The notes: generated from the sequence alone by a model not told the origin. A stretch of 64,000 nt of DNA from Salipiger profundus (GCF_001969385.1 NZ_CP014796.1:4543501-4607500); one strand, 5' to 3'; counted from the first letter of the stretch, positions 38,475 to 48,823 are shown. Made by a program: numbers and translations.

Positions 38475-38504
38475 CCCAAGAATTTTCGTACGAAAATTCT
38501 TGGG
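38475..38504. repeat. 30-bp perfect palindrome, copy 2
   Basis: Half-site CCCAAGAATTTTCGT followed by its exact reverse complement, 8 nt beyond the murC stop. 128 bp centre-to-centre from copy 1. The 290-base DUF2484-murC spacer holds only these two repeats and GC-rich sequence between. Confidence 0.95.
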
Positions 38505-38512
38505 ATCCCAGC

Positions 38513-39910
38513 TCAGCCCTTCAGGCGTGCGGGCAGGTTGTTGGCCCAGCTCGAGATCGTACCTGCGCCAAGGCAGACCACCATGTCGCCCGGCCGCGCC
38601 TGTTCGCGCACCAGCCGCTCGAGGTCGTCCTCGTTGAGGATCGCGCGGGCATGGCGGTGCCCGTGGCGGATCAGCCCGGCGACGAGATCGTCGCGGGTGG
38701 CGCCCTCGATGGGCTCCTCGCCCGCCGCGTAGACCTCGGCGATGGCGACAACGTCGGCCTCGTTGAAGCAGGCGCAGAAATCGTCGAAGAGCGAATGCAG
38801 GCGCGAGTAGCGGTGCGGCTGGTGCACCGCGATGACGCGGCCCTCGGTCGCCTGCCGTGCCGCCTTGAGCACAGCGGCGATTTCCACCGGGTGGTGGCCG
38901 TAGTCGTCGATGATCGCCACGCCGTCGACCTCGCCCACCCGGGTGAAGCGCCGGTTGACGCCGCCGAAGGCCGCCAGCGCCTTGCGGATCTCGTCGCGGC
39001 GCATCCCGAGATGGCGCGCCACGGCCACCGCCGCCAGCGCGTTCGACACGTTGTGGTCGCCCGGCATCGGCAGGGTGCAGTCCTCGATCACCGCGTCCTC
39101 GCCCTGCAGCAGGATGTCGAAGCAGGCGATGCCCTTCTCGTAGCGCAGGTTCACCGCCCGCACGTCGGCCTGCGCGTTGAAACCGTAGGTGGTCACGCGG
39201 CGATCGCTCACGCGGCCCACCAGCGCCTGCACCTCGGAATGATCCGTGCAGCACACGGCGAGCCCGTAGAACGGGATGTTCGACACGAACTGGTAGAAGC
39301 CGTCGCGCAGGTTCTCGATCGAGCCCCAGTGCTCCATGTGCTCGGGGTCGATGTTGGTGACGATGGCGATGGTCGCCGGCAGGCGGTTGAAGGTGCCGTC
39401 GCTCTCGTCGGCCTCGACCACCATCCATTCGCCAAGGCCGACACGGGCGTTCGAGCCGTATGCGTGGATGATGCCGCCGTTGATGACCGTGGGGTCGTAG
39501 TTGCCGGCATCGAGCAGTGTCGCGACCATGGTAGTCGTGGTCGTCTTGCCATGGGTGCCCGCCACGGCGACGTTGGATTTCATACGCATGAGCTCGGCCA
39601 GCATCTCGGCACGGCGCACCACCGGCAGGCCGCGCAGCCGCGCCTCGTCGAGCTCGGGGTTGCCCGGCTTGATCGCCGACGAGATCACCACGACCTCGGC
39701 GGTCTCGAGGTTGTCGGCGCTCTGGCCTTCGAAGATATGCGCCCCGAGGCTTTCCAGCCGCTCGGTGATCTTCGACCGCTTGAGGTCCGAGCCCTGCACC
39801 CGGTAGCCGTGGTTCAGCAGCACCTCGGCGATGCCCGACATGCCGATGCCGCCGATGCCGACGAAGTGGATGGGCCCGACGTCGCCGGGCAGTTTCGTTG
39901 CGGCGTTCAT
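38513..39910 (-). CDS. murC: UDP-N-acetylmuramate--L-alanine ligase
   Basis: 465-residue Mur ligase adding L-Ala to UDP-MurNAc. [12 protein letters not shown] (N-terminal Rossmann), GTHGKTT (118-124), [20 protein letters not shown] and [16 protein letters not shown]. Length is normal. ATG 39910, 29 nt after murG. The 3' end lies next to the second palindrome. Confidence 0.96.
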   Translation of the reverse strand: MNAATKLPGDVGPIHFVGIGGIGMSGIAEVLLNHGYRVQGSDLKRSKITERLESLGAHIFEGQSADNLETAEVVVISSAIKPGNPELDEARLRGLPVVRRAEMLAELMRMKSNVAVAGTHGKTTTTTMVATLLDAGNYDPTVINGGIIHAYGSNARVGLGEWMVVEADESDGTFNRLPATIAIVTNIDPEHMEHWGSIENLRDGFYQFVSNIPFYGLAVCCTDHSEVQALVGRVSDRRVTTYGFNAQADVRAVNLRYEKGIACFDILLQGEDAVIEDCTLPMPGDHNVSNALAAVAVARHLGMRRDEIRKALAAFGGVNRRFTRVGEVDGVAIIDDYGHHPVEIAAVLKAARQATEGRVIAVHQPHRYSRLHSLFDDFCACFNEADVVAIAEVYAAGEEPIEGATRDDLVAGLIRHGHRHARAILNEDDLERLVREQARPGDMVVCLGAGTISSWANNLPARLKG

Positions 39911-39939
39911 CGTGCCTCCCTCGGTGCGTTGTTCGTCTT

Positions 39940-41079
39940 TCATGCCTGCCTGCCCTTCTGTCCGACCGGTTTGCCCGGCCCCATTTCCCCAAGCCGCTCG
40001 ACCAGCACGGCAAGGTGCTCGGCCGCGTCGGGCTTCGCGACCGACAGTGCCGCCTGCGACATCTGGAGCGCGCCGTCGGGGTTGCCGAAGATGGCGGTGA
40101 TCGCCTCGGCCATGCTCTCGACCGTGAGCTTGCGCTCGGGAATGCGGATCGCGGCGCCCGCGTCGACCAGCGCCTGCGCGTTCACCGTCTGGTGGTCGCC
40201 CGCCGCCACCGCGTAGGGAATGAGGATCGACGGCCGCCCGATCACCGAGATGTCGGCGACCGACGAGGCGCCCGAGCGCGAGATCACCAGCTGCGCCTCG
40301 GACATGCGGGCGGGAATGTCGTTGAAGAAGGGCTGCACGTCGGCGTCGATGGCGTGATCGTGGTAGAACTTCGCAACCCGCTCCCCGTCCTCGTCGCGGG
40401 CCTGGTGGCTGATGCGGAGGTTGCGCAGGATATCCATCGGCAGGGATTCGATCGCCGGGGGAACGACGTCCGACAGGATCCGCGCGCCCTGGCTGCCGCC
40501 GATCACCAGGATCGACATCGGGTAGTCGCCGGGCACGATGTAGCCCGCGCCCGCGCGCTCCTTGACCGCCATGCGCACCGGGTTGCCGGTGTGCACGGTC
40601 TCGACATCGTCGGGCAGCGTCGTCGGCCACGTGCCGCAGGCCACCAGATGCACCTTCTTCGCGAAGATCTCGTTCACGCGCCCCGGCACGCCGTTCTGCT
40701 CGTGGATCATGCGCGGCAGCTTCATCAGGTGTGCTGCCGCCAGCGCCGGGATCGAGGGGTAGCCGCCGAAGCCCACCACGACGTCGGGCCGGTCGCGCCG
40801 GAACCGGCGCATGGTCGACAGCACGCCGCCCGCGATGCGGAACGGCACGCGCAGCTTCGCGGCCATGCCGCCGCGCGCGAAGGTGGCCGAGCTCACCTGC
40901 TCGATCTCTGTGGAATGCGGAAAGCCGCCGGTGTAGCGCGCCCCGCGCGCATCGGTGGAGAGCTTCACCCGCCAGCCTCTGCGCAGCATCAGCTCGGCCA
41001 GTGCCTGCGCCGGAAACATGTGCCCCCCGGTGCCGCCCGCGGCGATCACCAGCAAGGGGCGACGGTCCTGCTCTGCCAT
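39940..41079 (-). CDS. murG: UDP-GlcNAc--lipid I GlcNAc transferase
   Basis: 379-residue peripheral membrane glycosyltransferase making lipid [12 protein letters not shown] (15-24), [37 protein letters not shown] and [14 protein letters not shown] 41079 fits the conserved N-terminus; upstream codons are not family-like. The 178-base gap to ftsW is plain. Confidence 0.95.
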   Translation of the reverse strand: MAEQDRRPLLVIAAGGTGGHMFPAQALAELMLRRGWRVKLSTDARGARYTGGFPHSTEIEQVSSATFARGGMAAKLRVPFRIAGGVLSTMRRFRRDRPDVVVGFGGYPSIPALAAAHLMKLPRMIHEQNGVPGRVNEIFAKKVHLVACGTWPTTLPDDVETVHTGNPVRMAVKERAGAGYIVPGDYPMSILVIGGSQGARILSDVVPPAIESLPMDILRNLRISHQARDEDGERVAKFYHDHAIDADVQPFFNDIPARMSEAQLVISRSGASSVADISVIGRPSILIPYAVAAGDHQTVNAQALVDAGAAIRIPERKLTVESMAEAITAIFGNPDGALQMSQAALSVAKPDAAEHLAVLVERLGEMGPGKPVGQKGRQA

Positions 41080-41257
41080 ACCCCGGTTTCTCCCCTTCTC
41101 GCTCGGGCCCGGCGGAGCCTTGCCTGCTCCGCGCACCACCCTGTCGCCGTGTTCCGCGACCGGACCGGTCGCGCTGGTCGGGCCCCGGTATCGCAGCATC
41201 GCCGCCGCCGGAAGCCCCGACGCCGCCTCAGACCACAGGCCGGGCGGAAAACCCAGC

Positions 41258-42424
41258 CTAGCGCATCCGGCCGCGCAGGATTTCGCCGATCTCGCCCTGC
41301 GGTCGCGACCGGGTGAAGGCCAGCAGCATGCCGACTGCGATGCCGCCCGCGATCAGGGACGAACCGCCGTAGCTCACGAAGGGCAGCGTCATGCCCTTGG
41401 CCGGCAGCAGCCGCACCGCGACGCCCATGTTGATCATCGCCTGCACGCCGAACATCGAGGCAAGGCCGGTGCCCGCGAGCCGGATGAACGGATCGCGTTC
41501 ACGCATCAGCCGAAGCATCGAGCGCACCGTCACGACCGCGTAGAGCACGATGATCAGCAGCACGAGGATCAGCCCGTATTCCTCGGCGGCGACGGCGATG
41601 ATGAAGTCGGTGTGCGCGTCGGGCAACGACCACTTGACGGTGCCTTCGCCCACGCCCACCCCGAAGAAGCCGCCTTCCTGAATGGCGTTGGTGGCGTAGC
41701 CGAGCTGGGTGCGCGGGTCGACCTCGGGGTTGAGGAAGCCGTCGATGCGCCGCGCGAAGTGCTCGGAATTGTTGTAGGCGAACATGCCGCCCAGCCCCAC
41801 GAGCCCGGCCATGCCGGCAAGCAGCGTCATCGGCGCGCCTGCCACGAACCACATCACGCCCCAGCCGAAGAGCACGAGGCTGGCCTGACCGAAGTCGGGC
41901 TGCAGAGCCAGCGCGAAGACGATGGTGACGGCTATCCCGAAGGACCACAACTTGCCCGGTGGGCCACCGATCTCCTGGCTGGCGGCCATCATCCAGGCCG
42001 CGACGATCACGAAGAGCGGCTTGAGGAACTCCGACGGCTGGACGCTGGCGAAGCCCAGCGAATACCAGCGCACCGCGCCCTTGCCGAAGTCGGTGCCGAG
42101 AAACGGCAGCCCCATGAGCGAGATGAAGGCCCCGAGGAAGCCGATCACCGCGATCCGCCGGACCATCACCGGCGACAGCATCGAGGTGAAGAGCATCGCC
42201 GAAAGCGCGAGCCCGCCGAAGATCGCCTGCCGCTGCACGTAGTGGAAATGCGCGAATCCGTTGCGCTCGGCCAGCGGCACCGATGCCGCGAGACCGAGCA
42301 GGATGCCGATCCCGAAAAGCACCAGGATGCAGGACAGCGACCAACGGTCGACCGTCCGCCACCACTTGGGGAGAACGGGTTCTCCCTCGCGCACGGGAAC
42401 CGTGCCGTAAACCATTTCCGTCAT
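41258..42424 (-). CDS. ftsW: Lipid II polymerase/flippase-family FtsW
   Basis: 388-residue SEDS protein with about 10 transmembrane helices, divisome peptidoglycan polymerase with FtsI. SEDS motifs: [32 protein letters not shown], and [16 protein letters not shown], ending [23 protein letters not shown] 42424; a frame open to 42538 has no SEDS similarity. Normally it follows murD directly, but here three rightward genes (42.8-47.1 kb) stand between, so it needs its own promoter or very long read-through. Confidence 0.95.
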   Translation of the reverse strand: MTEMVYGTVPVREGEPVLPKWWRTVDRWSLSCILVLFGIGILLGLAASVPLAERNGFAHFHYVQRQAIFGGLALSAMLFTSMLSPVMVRRIAVIGFLGAFISLMGLPFLGTDFGKGAVRWYSLGFASVQPSEFLKPLFVIVAAWMMAASQEIGGPPGKLWSFGIAVTIVFALALQPDFGQASLVLFGWGVMWFVAGAPMTLLAGMAGLVGLGGMFAYNNSEHFARRIDGFLNPEVDPRTQLGYATNAIQEGGFFGVGVGEGTVKWSLPDAHTDFIIAVAAEEYGLILVLLIIVLYAVVTVRSMLRLMRERDPFIRLAGTGLASMFGVQAMINMGVAVRLLPAKGMTLPFVSYGGSSLIAGGIAVGMLLAFTRSRPQGEIGEILRGRMR

Positions 42425-42786
42425 GGGGTCACCGCTCGTGATGGCCGGCATCGGGGCCGGCGAATTCTGCCTGTCAGCCCGGGTTGTCCCGGGTCTTGGC
42501 GCGAAGCGTAGCAAAGCGGGGAGTCTTTGGGAAGGCATCTTGACCCCGCGTCCGCCGCGGCGCGCCCTGCCCTGCCCTGCCGCCCCCCGGCGGCCAGGGC
42601 CCGGGAGCGCACGGCCGCGGTCTTCCCCCGAGGCGCCGGCGCGACCTGCACGACAGCCCCCGCGCCGGCCTGCAAATCTCGTGTATACAAAGGCGGCGGT
42701 TTGCGGTAGGAGAGCGCTTCCTCCCCTGTCGGAACGACAGAATGCGGCGCGACACGCCGCGAGCCCTACGCAGATCGGTTTCCCAG
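42425..42786. promoter_or_regulatory. Divergent ftsW/helicase promoter region with leader hairpins
   Basis: 362 bases without a gene. Nearest the helicase are two small perfect hairpins: CTGTCG-GAA-CGACAG (42726-42740) and GCGGCG-CGACA-CGCCGC (42744-42760). An AT-richer patch GTGTATACAAAG (42680-42691) could be a promoter for the helicase, leaving a leader of about 90 nt. The part nearer ftsW is a GC-rich stretch with no clear signal. Confidence 0.4.
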
Positions 42787-44577
42787 ATGATCCAGACCCT
42801 TTCCGATGCGCTCGCCGAGCGCAACTACGACACGTTGACCCCCGTTCAGGAGGCGGTCACCCATCCCGACCTGCGGGATGCCGATCTTCTGGTTTCCGCG
42901 CAGACCGGCTCCGGCAAGACCGTGGGCTTCGGACTCGCCATCGCACCCACCCTGCTGGGCGACGCCGAAACGCTCGGGCCCGCCGCCGCGCCGCTGGCGC
43001 TGATCGTGGCCCCGACCCGCGAGCTTGCTTTCCAGGTGACGCGCGAGCTTGGCTGGCTCTACGCGAAGACCGGCGCCCGCGTCGCCTCCTGCGTCGGCGG
43101 CATGGACATGCGCGACGAGCGGCGCGCGCTCGAGCGTGGCGCGCATATCGTCGTGGGTACCCCGGGCCGGCTGCGCGACCACATCCTGCGCGGCTCGCTC
43201 GACATGACCGGCCTGCGCGCCATCGTGCTCGACGAGGCCGACGAGATGCTCGACCTCGGCTTCCGCGAGGATCTCGAGTTCATGCTCGGCGAGGCCCCCG
43301 AGGAGCGGCGCACCCTGCTTTTCTCGGCGACCGTGCCGCCGATGATCGCCACGCTCGCGCAGCACTACCAGCGCGACGCCGTGCGGGTGACGACGCTGTC
43401 CGACAAGGGCCAGCACGCCGACATCACCTACCAGGCGCTGCGGGTGGCCCAGCAGGACGCCGAGAATGCCATCATCAACGTACTGCGCTACCACGAGGCG
43501 GAGAACGCCATCGTCTTCGCCAACACGCGGGCCGCGGTGAACCGTCTGACCGCGCGCTTCTCGAACCGCGGCTTTGCCGTGGTCTGCCTCTCGGGCGAGC
43601 TCAGCCAGGCCGAGCGCAGCCACGCGCTGCAGGCAATGCGCGACGGCCGGGCGCGGGTCTGCGTCGCCACCGACGTGGCGGCGCGCGGCATCGACCTGCC
43701 GAACCTCGACCTCGTGGTGCATGCCGAGCTGCCCTCGAACGCCGAGACGCTGCTGCACCGCTCCGGCCGCACCGGCCGCGCCGGTCGCAAGGGGCTGTCG
43801 GCCCTGGTCGTTCCGCCGAAGCTCGCCAAGAAGGCCGACCGCCTGCTGAAGACCGCCCGCATCGACGCCGAGTGGACCACCGCCCCCGGTGCCGACGAGA
43901 TCCTGCGCCGCGACGAGGAGCGCCTGCTCGCCGACCCGATGTGGGACGAGGCGCCCACTGACACCGAGGCCGAGTTCGCCGCCCGCCTGCTGGCCGACCG
44001 CAGCCCCGAGACCGTGGCCGCCGCCTACCTGCGGCTGTTCCGGTCGCGGCATTCGGCGCCCGAGGAACTCTCGGACCCGAACGCCCGCCCCGAGCGCAAG
44101 GAACGCGCGCCCTTCGGGCCGAGCAGCTGGTTCGCGCTGTCGGTCGGCCGCGACGACCGCGCCGAGGCGCGCTGGCTGCTGCCGCTCCTGCTGCGCACCG
44201 GCGGGCTCGACAAGGACGCGATCGGCGCGATCCGCGTGCAGGCATCGGAAACCTTCGTGGAGATTTCCGAAGGGGCCGCGCAATCCTTCGAGGCCGCGCT
44301 CGGCGCGGGCGGCGAGCTGGAAAAGGGCGTGACCGCGCGCCGTCTCGAGGGGGCGCCCGACCTAGGCCGCCCACCGCGCCCGCGACGCGACGACGACCGG
44401 GACGCGGCCCCGCGCCCCAAACCGCGCAAGCCCGCCGCGCCGGCCGGCGGGAACGCCTCCGAGGCGCCGCGCCCGCCCCGCGCCCCGAGACCGGCCCATC
44501 GCCGACGCGCCGCGCGCCGAGCGCCCGGCCCGCGAAGATCGCGGCGAGCGGCCCCGTCCGCGCGGCGACGCGCCTGA
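42787..44577 (+). CDS. DEAD-box RNA helicase, C-terminal tail cut by frameshift
   Basis: 596-residue ATP-dependent RNA helicase as read. Motif I AQTGSGKT, Ia PTRELA, Ib TPGRL, II DEAD in VLDEADEMLD, III SAT, and later motifs FANTRAAVNRL, ARGIDLP and [12 protein letters not shown] DbpA-type RNA-binding domain follows (about 455-515, FALSVGRDDRAEARWLLPLLLRTGG). After residue about 560 the frame turns into R/A/P noise and stops at 44577, while a K/G/P/R-rich helicase-type tail continues in the +1 frame to 44983 (next entry). So the gene was probably 731 codons before a one-base change near 44455-44490. ATG 42787 has a weak ribosome-binding site. Confidence 0.9.
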   Translation: MIQTLSDALAERNYDTLTPVQEAVTHPDLRDADLLVSAQTGSGKTVGFGLAIAPTLLGDAETLGPAAAPLALIVAPTRELAFQVTRELGWLYAKTGARVASCVGGMDMRDERRALERGAHIVVGTPGRLRDHILRGSLDMTGLRAIVLDEADEMLDLGFREDLEFMLGEAPEERRTLLFSATVPPMIATLAQHYQRDAVRVTTLSDKGQHADITYQALRVAQQDAENAIINVLRYHEAENAIVFANTRAAVNRLTARFSNRGFAVVCLSGELSQAERSHALQAMRDGRARVCVATDVAARGIDLPNLDLVVHAELPSNAETLLHRSGRTGRAGRKGLSALVVPPKLAKKADRLLKTARIDAEWTTAPGADEILRRDEERLLADPMWDEAPTDTEAEFAARLLADRSPETVAAAYLRLFRSRHSAPEELSDPNARPERKERAPFGPSSWFALSVGRDDRAEARWLLPLLLRTGGLDKDAIGAIRVQASETFVEISEGAAQSFEAALGAGGELEKGVTARRLEGAPDLGRPPRPRRDDDRDAAPRPKPRKPAAPAGGNASEAPRPPRAPRPAHRRRAARRAPGPRRSRRAAPSARRRA

Positions 44578-44983
44578 GAAGTTCGGCAAGGGCCCGGCCC
44601 ACCGCGGCCCGAAGCCGGGCGGCAAACCCGCCGGCAAGGGCAAGCGCGATGGCGAGGACCGGCCCGGCAAGCCCGGCGGCAAGTTCGGCGCGAAACCCTC
44701 CGGCAAGTTCGCGGGTGGCAAACCCGCCGGCAAGGGCAAGCGCGACGGCGAGGACCGGCCCGGCAAGCCCGGCGGCTTCGGCAAGCCCGGAGGCGAGGCA
44801 CGCGGCGGCAAGGGCAGCGCCCCGGACCGCAAGCCCGCGGGCAAGCCTGCCCCGCGCGGCAACGCCTCCAACACCTCGGAGCGGTTCACGCCTCCGGGCA
44901 AGAGCGCCAAGCCGCGCCCGGCCCGCGCCAGCGGCAAGCCCAAGGCGGGTGGCATGCAGCCGCCGAAGCGCCGCAAGCCCTGA
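44578..44983 (+). pseudogene. Frameshifted basic C-terminal tail of the helicase
   Basis: In the frame one base ahead of the helicase frame, continuous sense codons run from about 44462 through 44983 (TGA). They encode a tail rich in G, K, P and R (for example DRPIADAPRAERPARED, then GGKPAGKGKRDGED twice, ending QPPKRRKP). Such disordered basic tails are common at the end of DEAD-box helicases. Deleting one base in the C-run of CGCGCCCCGAGACC (44477-44490) restores one frame. It could be a real mutation, a sequencing error or a programmed shift. Confidence 0.8.
44621..44776 (+). repeat. 60-bp direct repeat inside helicase tail
   Basis: 44621-44680 and 44717-44776 differ by one base (GAT vs GAC), spaced by 96 bp (32 codons). 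Each encodes GGKPAGKGKRDGEDRPGKPGG-like sequence. The near-identity argues for recent duplication. Confidence 0.85.
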
Positions 44984-45012
44984 GCCGCCGCGCGCGCCCC
45001 GGGCGGCCGTGA

Positions 45013-45080
45013 CAGAGGGGGCTCTGCCCCCTCGGCCTGCGGCCTCACCCCCGAGGGTATTTGTGAAACCGGAGAAGATG
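45013..45080 (-). repeat. Dispersed hairpin element, copy C (reverse orientation)
   Basis: On the minus strand: CATCTTCTCCGGTTTCAC, AAATACCCTCGGGGGTGAGG, then hairpin GAGGGGGC-AGA-GCCCCCTC. Lies between the helicase tail and the flavoprotein gene. Confidence 0.75.
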
Positions 45081-45120
45081 CGGGGTTGCGCGAAGCGGGG
45101 CTTCGTGGTCCAGAGCCGCC

Positions 45121-46317
45121 ATGCAGATCGAGACGCTGATCCTTGGTGCCGGCGCCGCCGGCCTGATGTGCGCCGCCCACGCCGGTTCCGGCACGCTGGT
45201 GATCGATCACGCGCGCGCGCCGGGCGAGAAGATCCGCATCTCGGGCGGCGGGCGCTGCAACTTCACCAATCTCGGCGTCGAGCCGGCGCGGTTCCTGTCC
45301 GGCAACCCGCATTTCTGCAAATCGGCGCTGGCGCGCTACACGCAGTGGGATTTCATCGAGCTGGTCTCGCGCCACGGCATCGCCTGGCACGAGAAGACGC
45401 TGGGACAGCTGTTCTGCGACGGCAAGGCGACGCAGATCGTCGCCATGCTGCTGCGCGAGATGGACGCGGCGGGAGCCGAGCTCTGGCTGCGCAGCTCGCT
45501 GGCCGATCTGCGCCATGACGGCACCGGTTTCGTGGCGCGGGTGGAGCGTGAGGGCGAGACCCGCGAGGTGCGTGCGCGCAATCTCGTGCTGGCCACCGGT
45601 GGCAAGTCGATCCCGAAGATGGGGGCGACCGGGCTTGCCTACGACATCGCCGCGCGCTTCGGGCTCGAAATCGTGTCGCCCCGGGCCGGTCTCGTGCCTT
45701 TCACCTTTCCGGACGGACGCTTCTCCGATCTCTCGGGGCTCTCGCTGCCGGTGCGCGCCAGCAACGACCGCGCCGGCTTCGACGAGGCGATGCTCTTCAC
45801 CCATCGCGGCCTGTCGGGGCCCGCGATCCTGCAACTGTCGAGCTACTGGGCGCCGGGCGAGGCCATTCGGCTGGACCTGCTGCCCGGCGCGGATCTCGCG
45901 GGCCACCTGAAAGCCGCCCGCGAGACCTCGGGCCGCAAGAGCGTCGGAACGGTGCTGGGCCAGCTGCTGCCCGCACGGCTGGTGGGCGGGCTAGATGCGC
46001 TTTCCGGCGCGCCGCTGGCCACCCCGGTCGGCGCGCTTTCGGACAAGGCCATCGCCGAACTGGCGAGCCGCCTTGCGAGCTGGGAGCTCACGCCGCAGGG
46101 CACCGAGGGCTGGCGCACCGCCGAGGTCACGCTGGGCGGTATCGCCACCGACGCGCTGTCGTCGAAGACCATGGAAGCGCGGGACTGCCCGGGGCTTTTC
46201 GCCATCGGCGAGGCGGTCGACGTGACCGGATGGCTCGGAGGTTACAACTTCCAATGGGCATGGTCGTCTGGCGCGGCCTGCGGCACCGCCCTGCGCGAAC
46301 GCAGCGGGATGTCTTGA
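45121..46317 (+). CDS. HI0933/BaiN-family FAD-dependent oxidoreductase
   Basis: 398-residue flavoprotein. N-terminal dinucleotide motif LGAGAAGLMCA, then KIRISGGGRCNFTN (family hallmark), LFCDGKATQIVAMLL, LATGGKSIPKMGATG and C-terminal IGEAVDVTGWLGGYNFQWAWSSG. This family is conserved but of unsettled substrate; some members act on bile acids or aromatic compounds, others unknown. ATG 45121; no clear operon partner. It is one of three rightward genes that split the dcw cluster. Confidence 0.9.
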   Translation: MQIETLILGAGAAGLMCAAHAGSGTLVIDHARAPGEKIRISGGGRCNFTNLGVEPARFLSGNPHFCKSALARYTQWDFIELVSRHGIAWHEKTLGQLFCDGKATQIVAMLLREMDAAGAELWLRSSLADLRHDGTGFVARVEREGETREVRARNLVLATGGKSIPKMGATGLAYDIAARFGLEIVSPRAGLVPFTFPDGRFSDLSGLSLPVRASNDRAGFDEAMLFTHRGLSGPAILQLSSYWAPGEAIRLDLLPGADLAGHLKAARETSGRKSVGTVLGQLLPARLVGGLDALSGAPLATPVGALSDKAIAELASRLASWELTPQGTEGWRTAEVTLGGIATDALSSKTMEARDCPGLFAIGEAVDVTGWLGGYNFQWAWSSGAACGTALRERSGMS

Positions 46318-46372
46318 TTTCGTCACCCAGCCGTTACATTTTCGTTAAGATCGAATTTGGAGACGGTAGGAC

Positions 46373-47083
46373 ATGGCGCTCACGGACACGCCGACGCTGC
46401 ATCCGGCCAACTGGCTGCGCGGGATCAAGGCGCAGGTGCCGCGCAAGGCCGTGCGGGACCTATGGAATCGCCTGCAATACGGGCCCGAGGCGCCGCGCTC
46501 GGACGAGCTGATCTTCGTCGACCCGCTTCTGATCCGGGACTCCTACGATCGCCATGCCGGCGGCAAGCCGCTGCGGCGGCAGCACAGCGGCATGGTCGTC
46601 GGCGGCGACTGGGATCTGTGCCGCACACCCTACGCCGAGAACGTCAAGTCGATCAGCTGCCGGATGCGCTATCTCGAGGGCGCTGACTGGGAGGAGACGC
46701 CCATCTTCGAACGGCTGATGCGGCAGATCGCCCGAGGTGAGCGGCCTGACGACTGCGGCAGCCGCGAGGATCTGCTGAACCGCTACCAGACGCTCGACCG
46801 GGTCTACGAAGAAACCCGCCGGCGCGGCCGCCTGCTTCCGCAGGCGGACCTTCCCGACTATTTCCGTGGCGAGCACGGCGGGATTCTCGTCCACATCGAC
46901 CGCGACGGGCTGCCGCTGCGCGCCAGCGGTGGCATGCACCGGCTGGCCATCGCGCAGATCCTCGAGCTGCCGGAGGTGCCGGCGCAACTTGGCGTGGTCC
47001 ACCCCGAGGCGCTCTACAAGGCGTGTCTCGTGCCGCTGCGCTGCTCGCGCCTTGATCCGGGCCCGCGCGCCGCGACGGGCTAG
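46373..47083 (+). CDS. Uncharacterised protein with ParB-like C-terminal part
   Basis: 236-residue cytoplasmic protein. The first half has no family I recognise (it includes [22 protein letters not shown] and [10 protein letters not shown]). The second half, [42 protein letters not shown], looks like the ParB/sulfiredoxin-type ligand-binding motif (IxxDGxLxxxxGxHRLAIA). Such proteins are often found near polysaccharide genes. ATG 46373 has GGAGACGGTAGGAC upstream. Its TAG stop shares CTAG with the murD stop on the other strand. Confidence 0.6.
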   Translation: MALTDTPTLHPANWLRGIKAQVPRKAVRDLWNRLQYGPEAPRSDELIFVDPLLIRDSYDRHAGGKPLRRQHSGMVVGGDWDLCRTPYAENVKSISCRMRYLEGADWEETPIFERLMRQIARGERPDDCGSREDLLNRYQTLDRVYEETRRRGRLLPQADLPDYFRGEHGGILVHIDRDGLPLRASGGMHRLAIAQILELPEVPAQLGVVHPEALYKACLVPLRCSRLDPGPRAATG

Positions 47084-48495
47084 AGGCCCGTCTGAAGCCC
47101 GAGCGCCGTACGGACATGCGCGGCGAAATCCTCGCCGCGTTTCTCGAAATTGTCGTATTGATCGAAGCTCGCCGCGGCCGGCGCCAGCAGCACGACCTCG
47201 CCGGGCTGCGCCTCGGACATGGCGCGGCGGACGGCGGTGCCCATGTCGGTGCAGACCTCGGCCTCGAGATCGGCGAGGCCCAGAGCGAAGCCCGCGGCCT
47301 CGCGGCCGATGACATAGGCCTTGGCGACATTGGCGAAGCCCGGCGCCAGCGCCTTGAGCCCGCCCTCCTTCATCAGGCCGCCACAGACCCAGCGGATGCG
47401 CGGGAAGGCCTGCAGCGCCTTCAGGGCGGCGTCGACGTTGGTGGCCTTGCTGTCGTTGACGTAGGTGATGCCACCAGCCTCGGCGACGATCTGGCTGCGG
47501 TGCGGCAACCCCTCGAAACTGTGCAACGCCCGCTCGATCACCCGCGGCGCGATGCCGAGCGCCCGGGCCGCGGCATAGGCCGCACAGGCGTTCTGGTGAT
47601 TGTGCGCCCCGGGCAGGCCGCGCACCTCGCGCAGGTCGATCGAGGCCATCTGCCGGCCCTTGCGCCACTCGGTCAGAAACCCCTTGCGCGCGAAGATGTC
47701 CCAGCCCGGCCCGCTCAGCTTTCGACCGGACGAGACGCGGATGACCCGGTCATCCTCCGGCGCTTCGGAGAGTTGGTTGACGAGGTATCGCCCCTCGGGC
47801 TCGTCGACGCCGACGATACAGCGGTCGGGACCACCCTCGGCGAAGAGACGACGCTTGGCTGCGAAATAGCCGCCCATCCCGCCGTGACGGTCGAGATGGT
47901 CGGGCGAGAGGTTGGTAAAGACCGCGACGTCCGGCGTCAGCGCCCGCGCCAGGTCCGTCTGGTAGCTCGACAGCTCCAGGACCACGGCGCCGCCGTCGGC
48001 AGGCGGGTCGATATCCAGCACTCCGCGCCCGATGTTGCCGGCAAGCTGACAGTCTCGCCCGGCGCTCTGCAGGATGTGATGGATCAGCGCCGAGGTCGTC
48101 GACTTGCCGTTCGAACCGGTGACGGCGATGACCTTCGGCGGCTGGTCGAACATCGCCCAGTCGCCGCTGCCGAAGGAGCGGAAGAACAGGCCGATGTCGT
48201 TGTCGACGGGTACGCCCGCCTCCCAGGCGGCGGCGATCACCGGGTTGGGCGCCGGGTAGAGATGCGGGATGCCGGGCGAGACCACCAGCCAGCGTACGCC
48301 CTCGAAACCGCCCGCGCGGGCGAGATCCCTGACGGCGAACCCCTCCGCCTCGGCCCGCGCCCGCGCCTCGGGGCTGTCGTCCCAACACAGCGGCTCGGCA
48401 CCGCCCTCGCGCAGCGCCCTCGAAGCTGAAAGGCCGGATCGCCCGAGCCCGAGCACCGCCACCGTCTGTCCTTCGAAACCTGTAACCGGAATCAT
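47080..48495 (-). CDS. murD: UDP-MurNAc-L-Ala--D-glutamate ligase
   Basis: 471-residue Mur ligase. [20 protein letters not shown] (127-133), [21 protein letters not shown] and YVNDSKATN. Length is slightly above average. ATG 48495 has GAGGGCAG upstream; a frame open to 48525 adds basic residues. It converges on the ParB-like gene, their stops sharing CTAG. The gap to mraY (328 bases) holds repeat copy D and otherwise nothing clear. Confidence 0.96.
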   Translation of the reverse strand: MIPVTGFEGQTVAVLGLGRSGLSASRALREGGAEPLCWDDSPEARARAEAEGFAVRDLARAGGFEGVRWLVVSPGIPHLYPAPNPVIAAAWEAGVPVDNDIGLFFRSFGSGDWAMFDQPPKVIAVTGSNGKSTTSALIHHILQSAGRDCQLAGNIGRGVLDIDPPADGGAVVLELSSYQTDLARALTPDVAVFTNLSPDHLDRHGGMGGYFAAKRRLFAEGGPDRCIVGVDEPEGRYLVNQLSEAPEDDRVIRVSSGRKLSGPGWDIFARKGFLTEWRKGRQMASIDLREVRGLPGAHNHQNACAAYAAARALGIAPRVIERALHSFEGLPHRSQIVAEAGGITYVNDSKATNVDAALKALQAFPRIRWVCGGLMKEGGLKALAPGFANVAKAYVIGREAAGFALGLADLEAEVCTDMGTAVRRAMSEAQPGEVVLLAPAAASFDQYDNFEKRGEDFAAHVRTALGLQTGL

Positions 48496-48587
48496 CTGCC
48501 CTGCCCTCGCTCGTTCGTGCCGCATTTACGAAGCGCTACCGCAAGCACCGCGCCATGACCAGTGCGTGGCACAGGCGGCATCAACGC

Positions 48588-48661
48588 CCTGGGGGCCAGC
48601 CCCCTCTGGGCGCGTGCCGCGCCCATTCACCCCCGAAGGTATTTGGAAAGAGAAGAAGACG
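48588..48661 (-). repeat. Dispersed hairpin element, copy D (reverse orientation)
   Basis: On the minus strand: GTCTTCTTCTCTTTCC, AAATACCTTCGGGGGTGAAT, a GGGCGC/GCGCCC mini-hairpin, then GGGGGC-TG-GCCCCC. It lies within the 328-base murD-mraY spacer (48496-48823), which has no other feature I can see. Confidence 0.75.
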
Positions 48662-48823
48662 GGCGCGTGTTTCTTCTGGCCGGAAATATTCCCCGCCGGA
48701 GGCAGGCCGGACGCGACCAGATGCGCTTCCGACCCGACTTGGGCGTCAGGCCGGCCACGGCGGTGGAGCCGGGCCGCGTCCGGCGACTTGACCTGTGCGC
48801 GGCGGGAGCCGCGCGCCGCTCGG

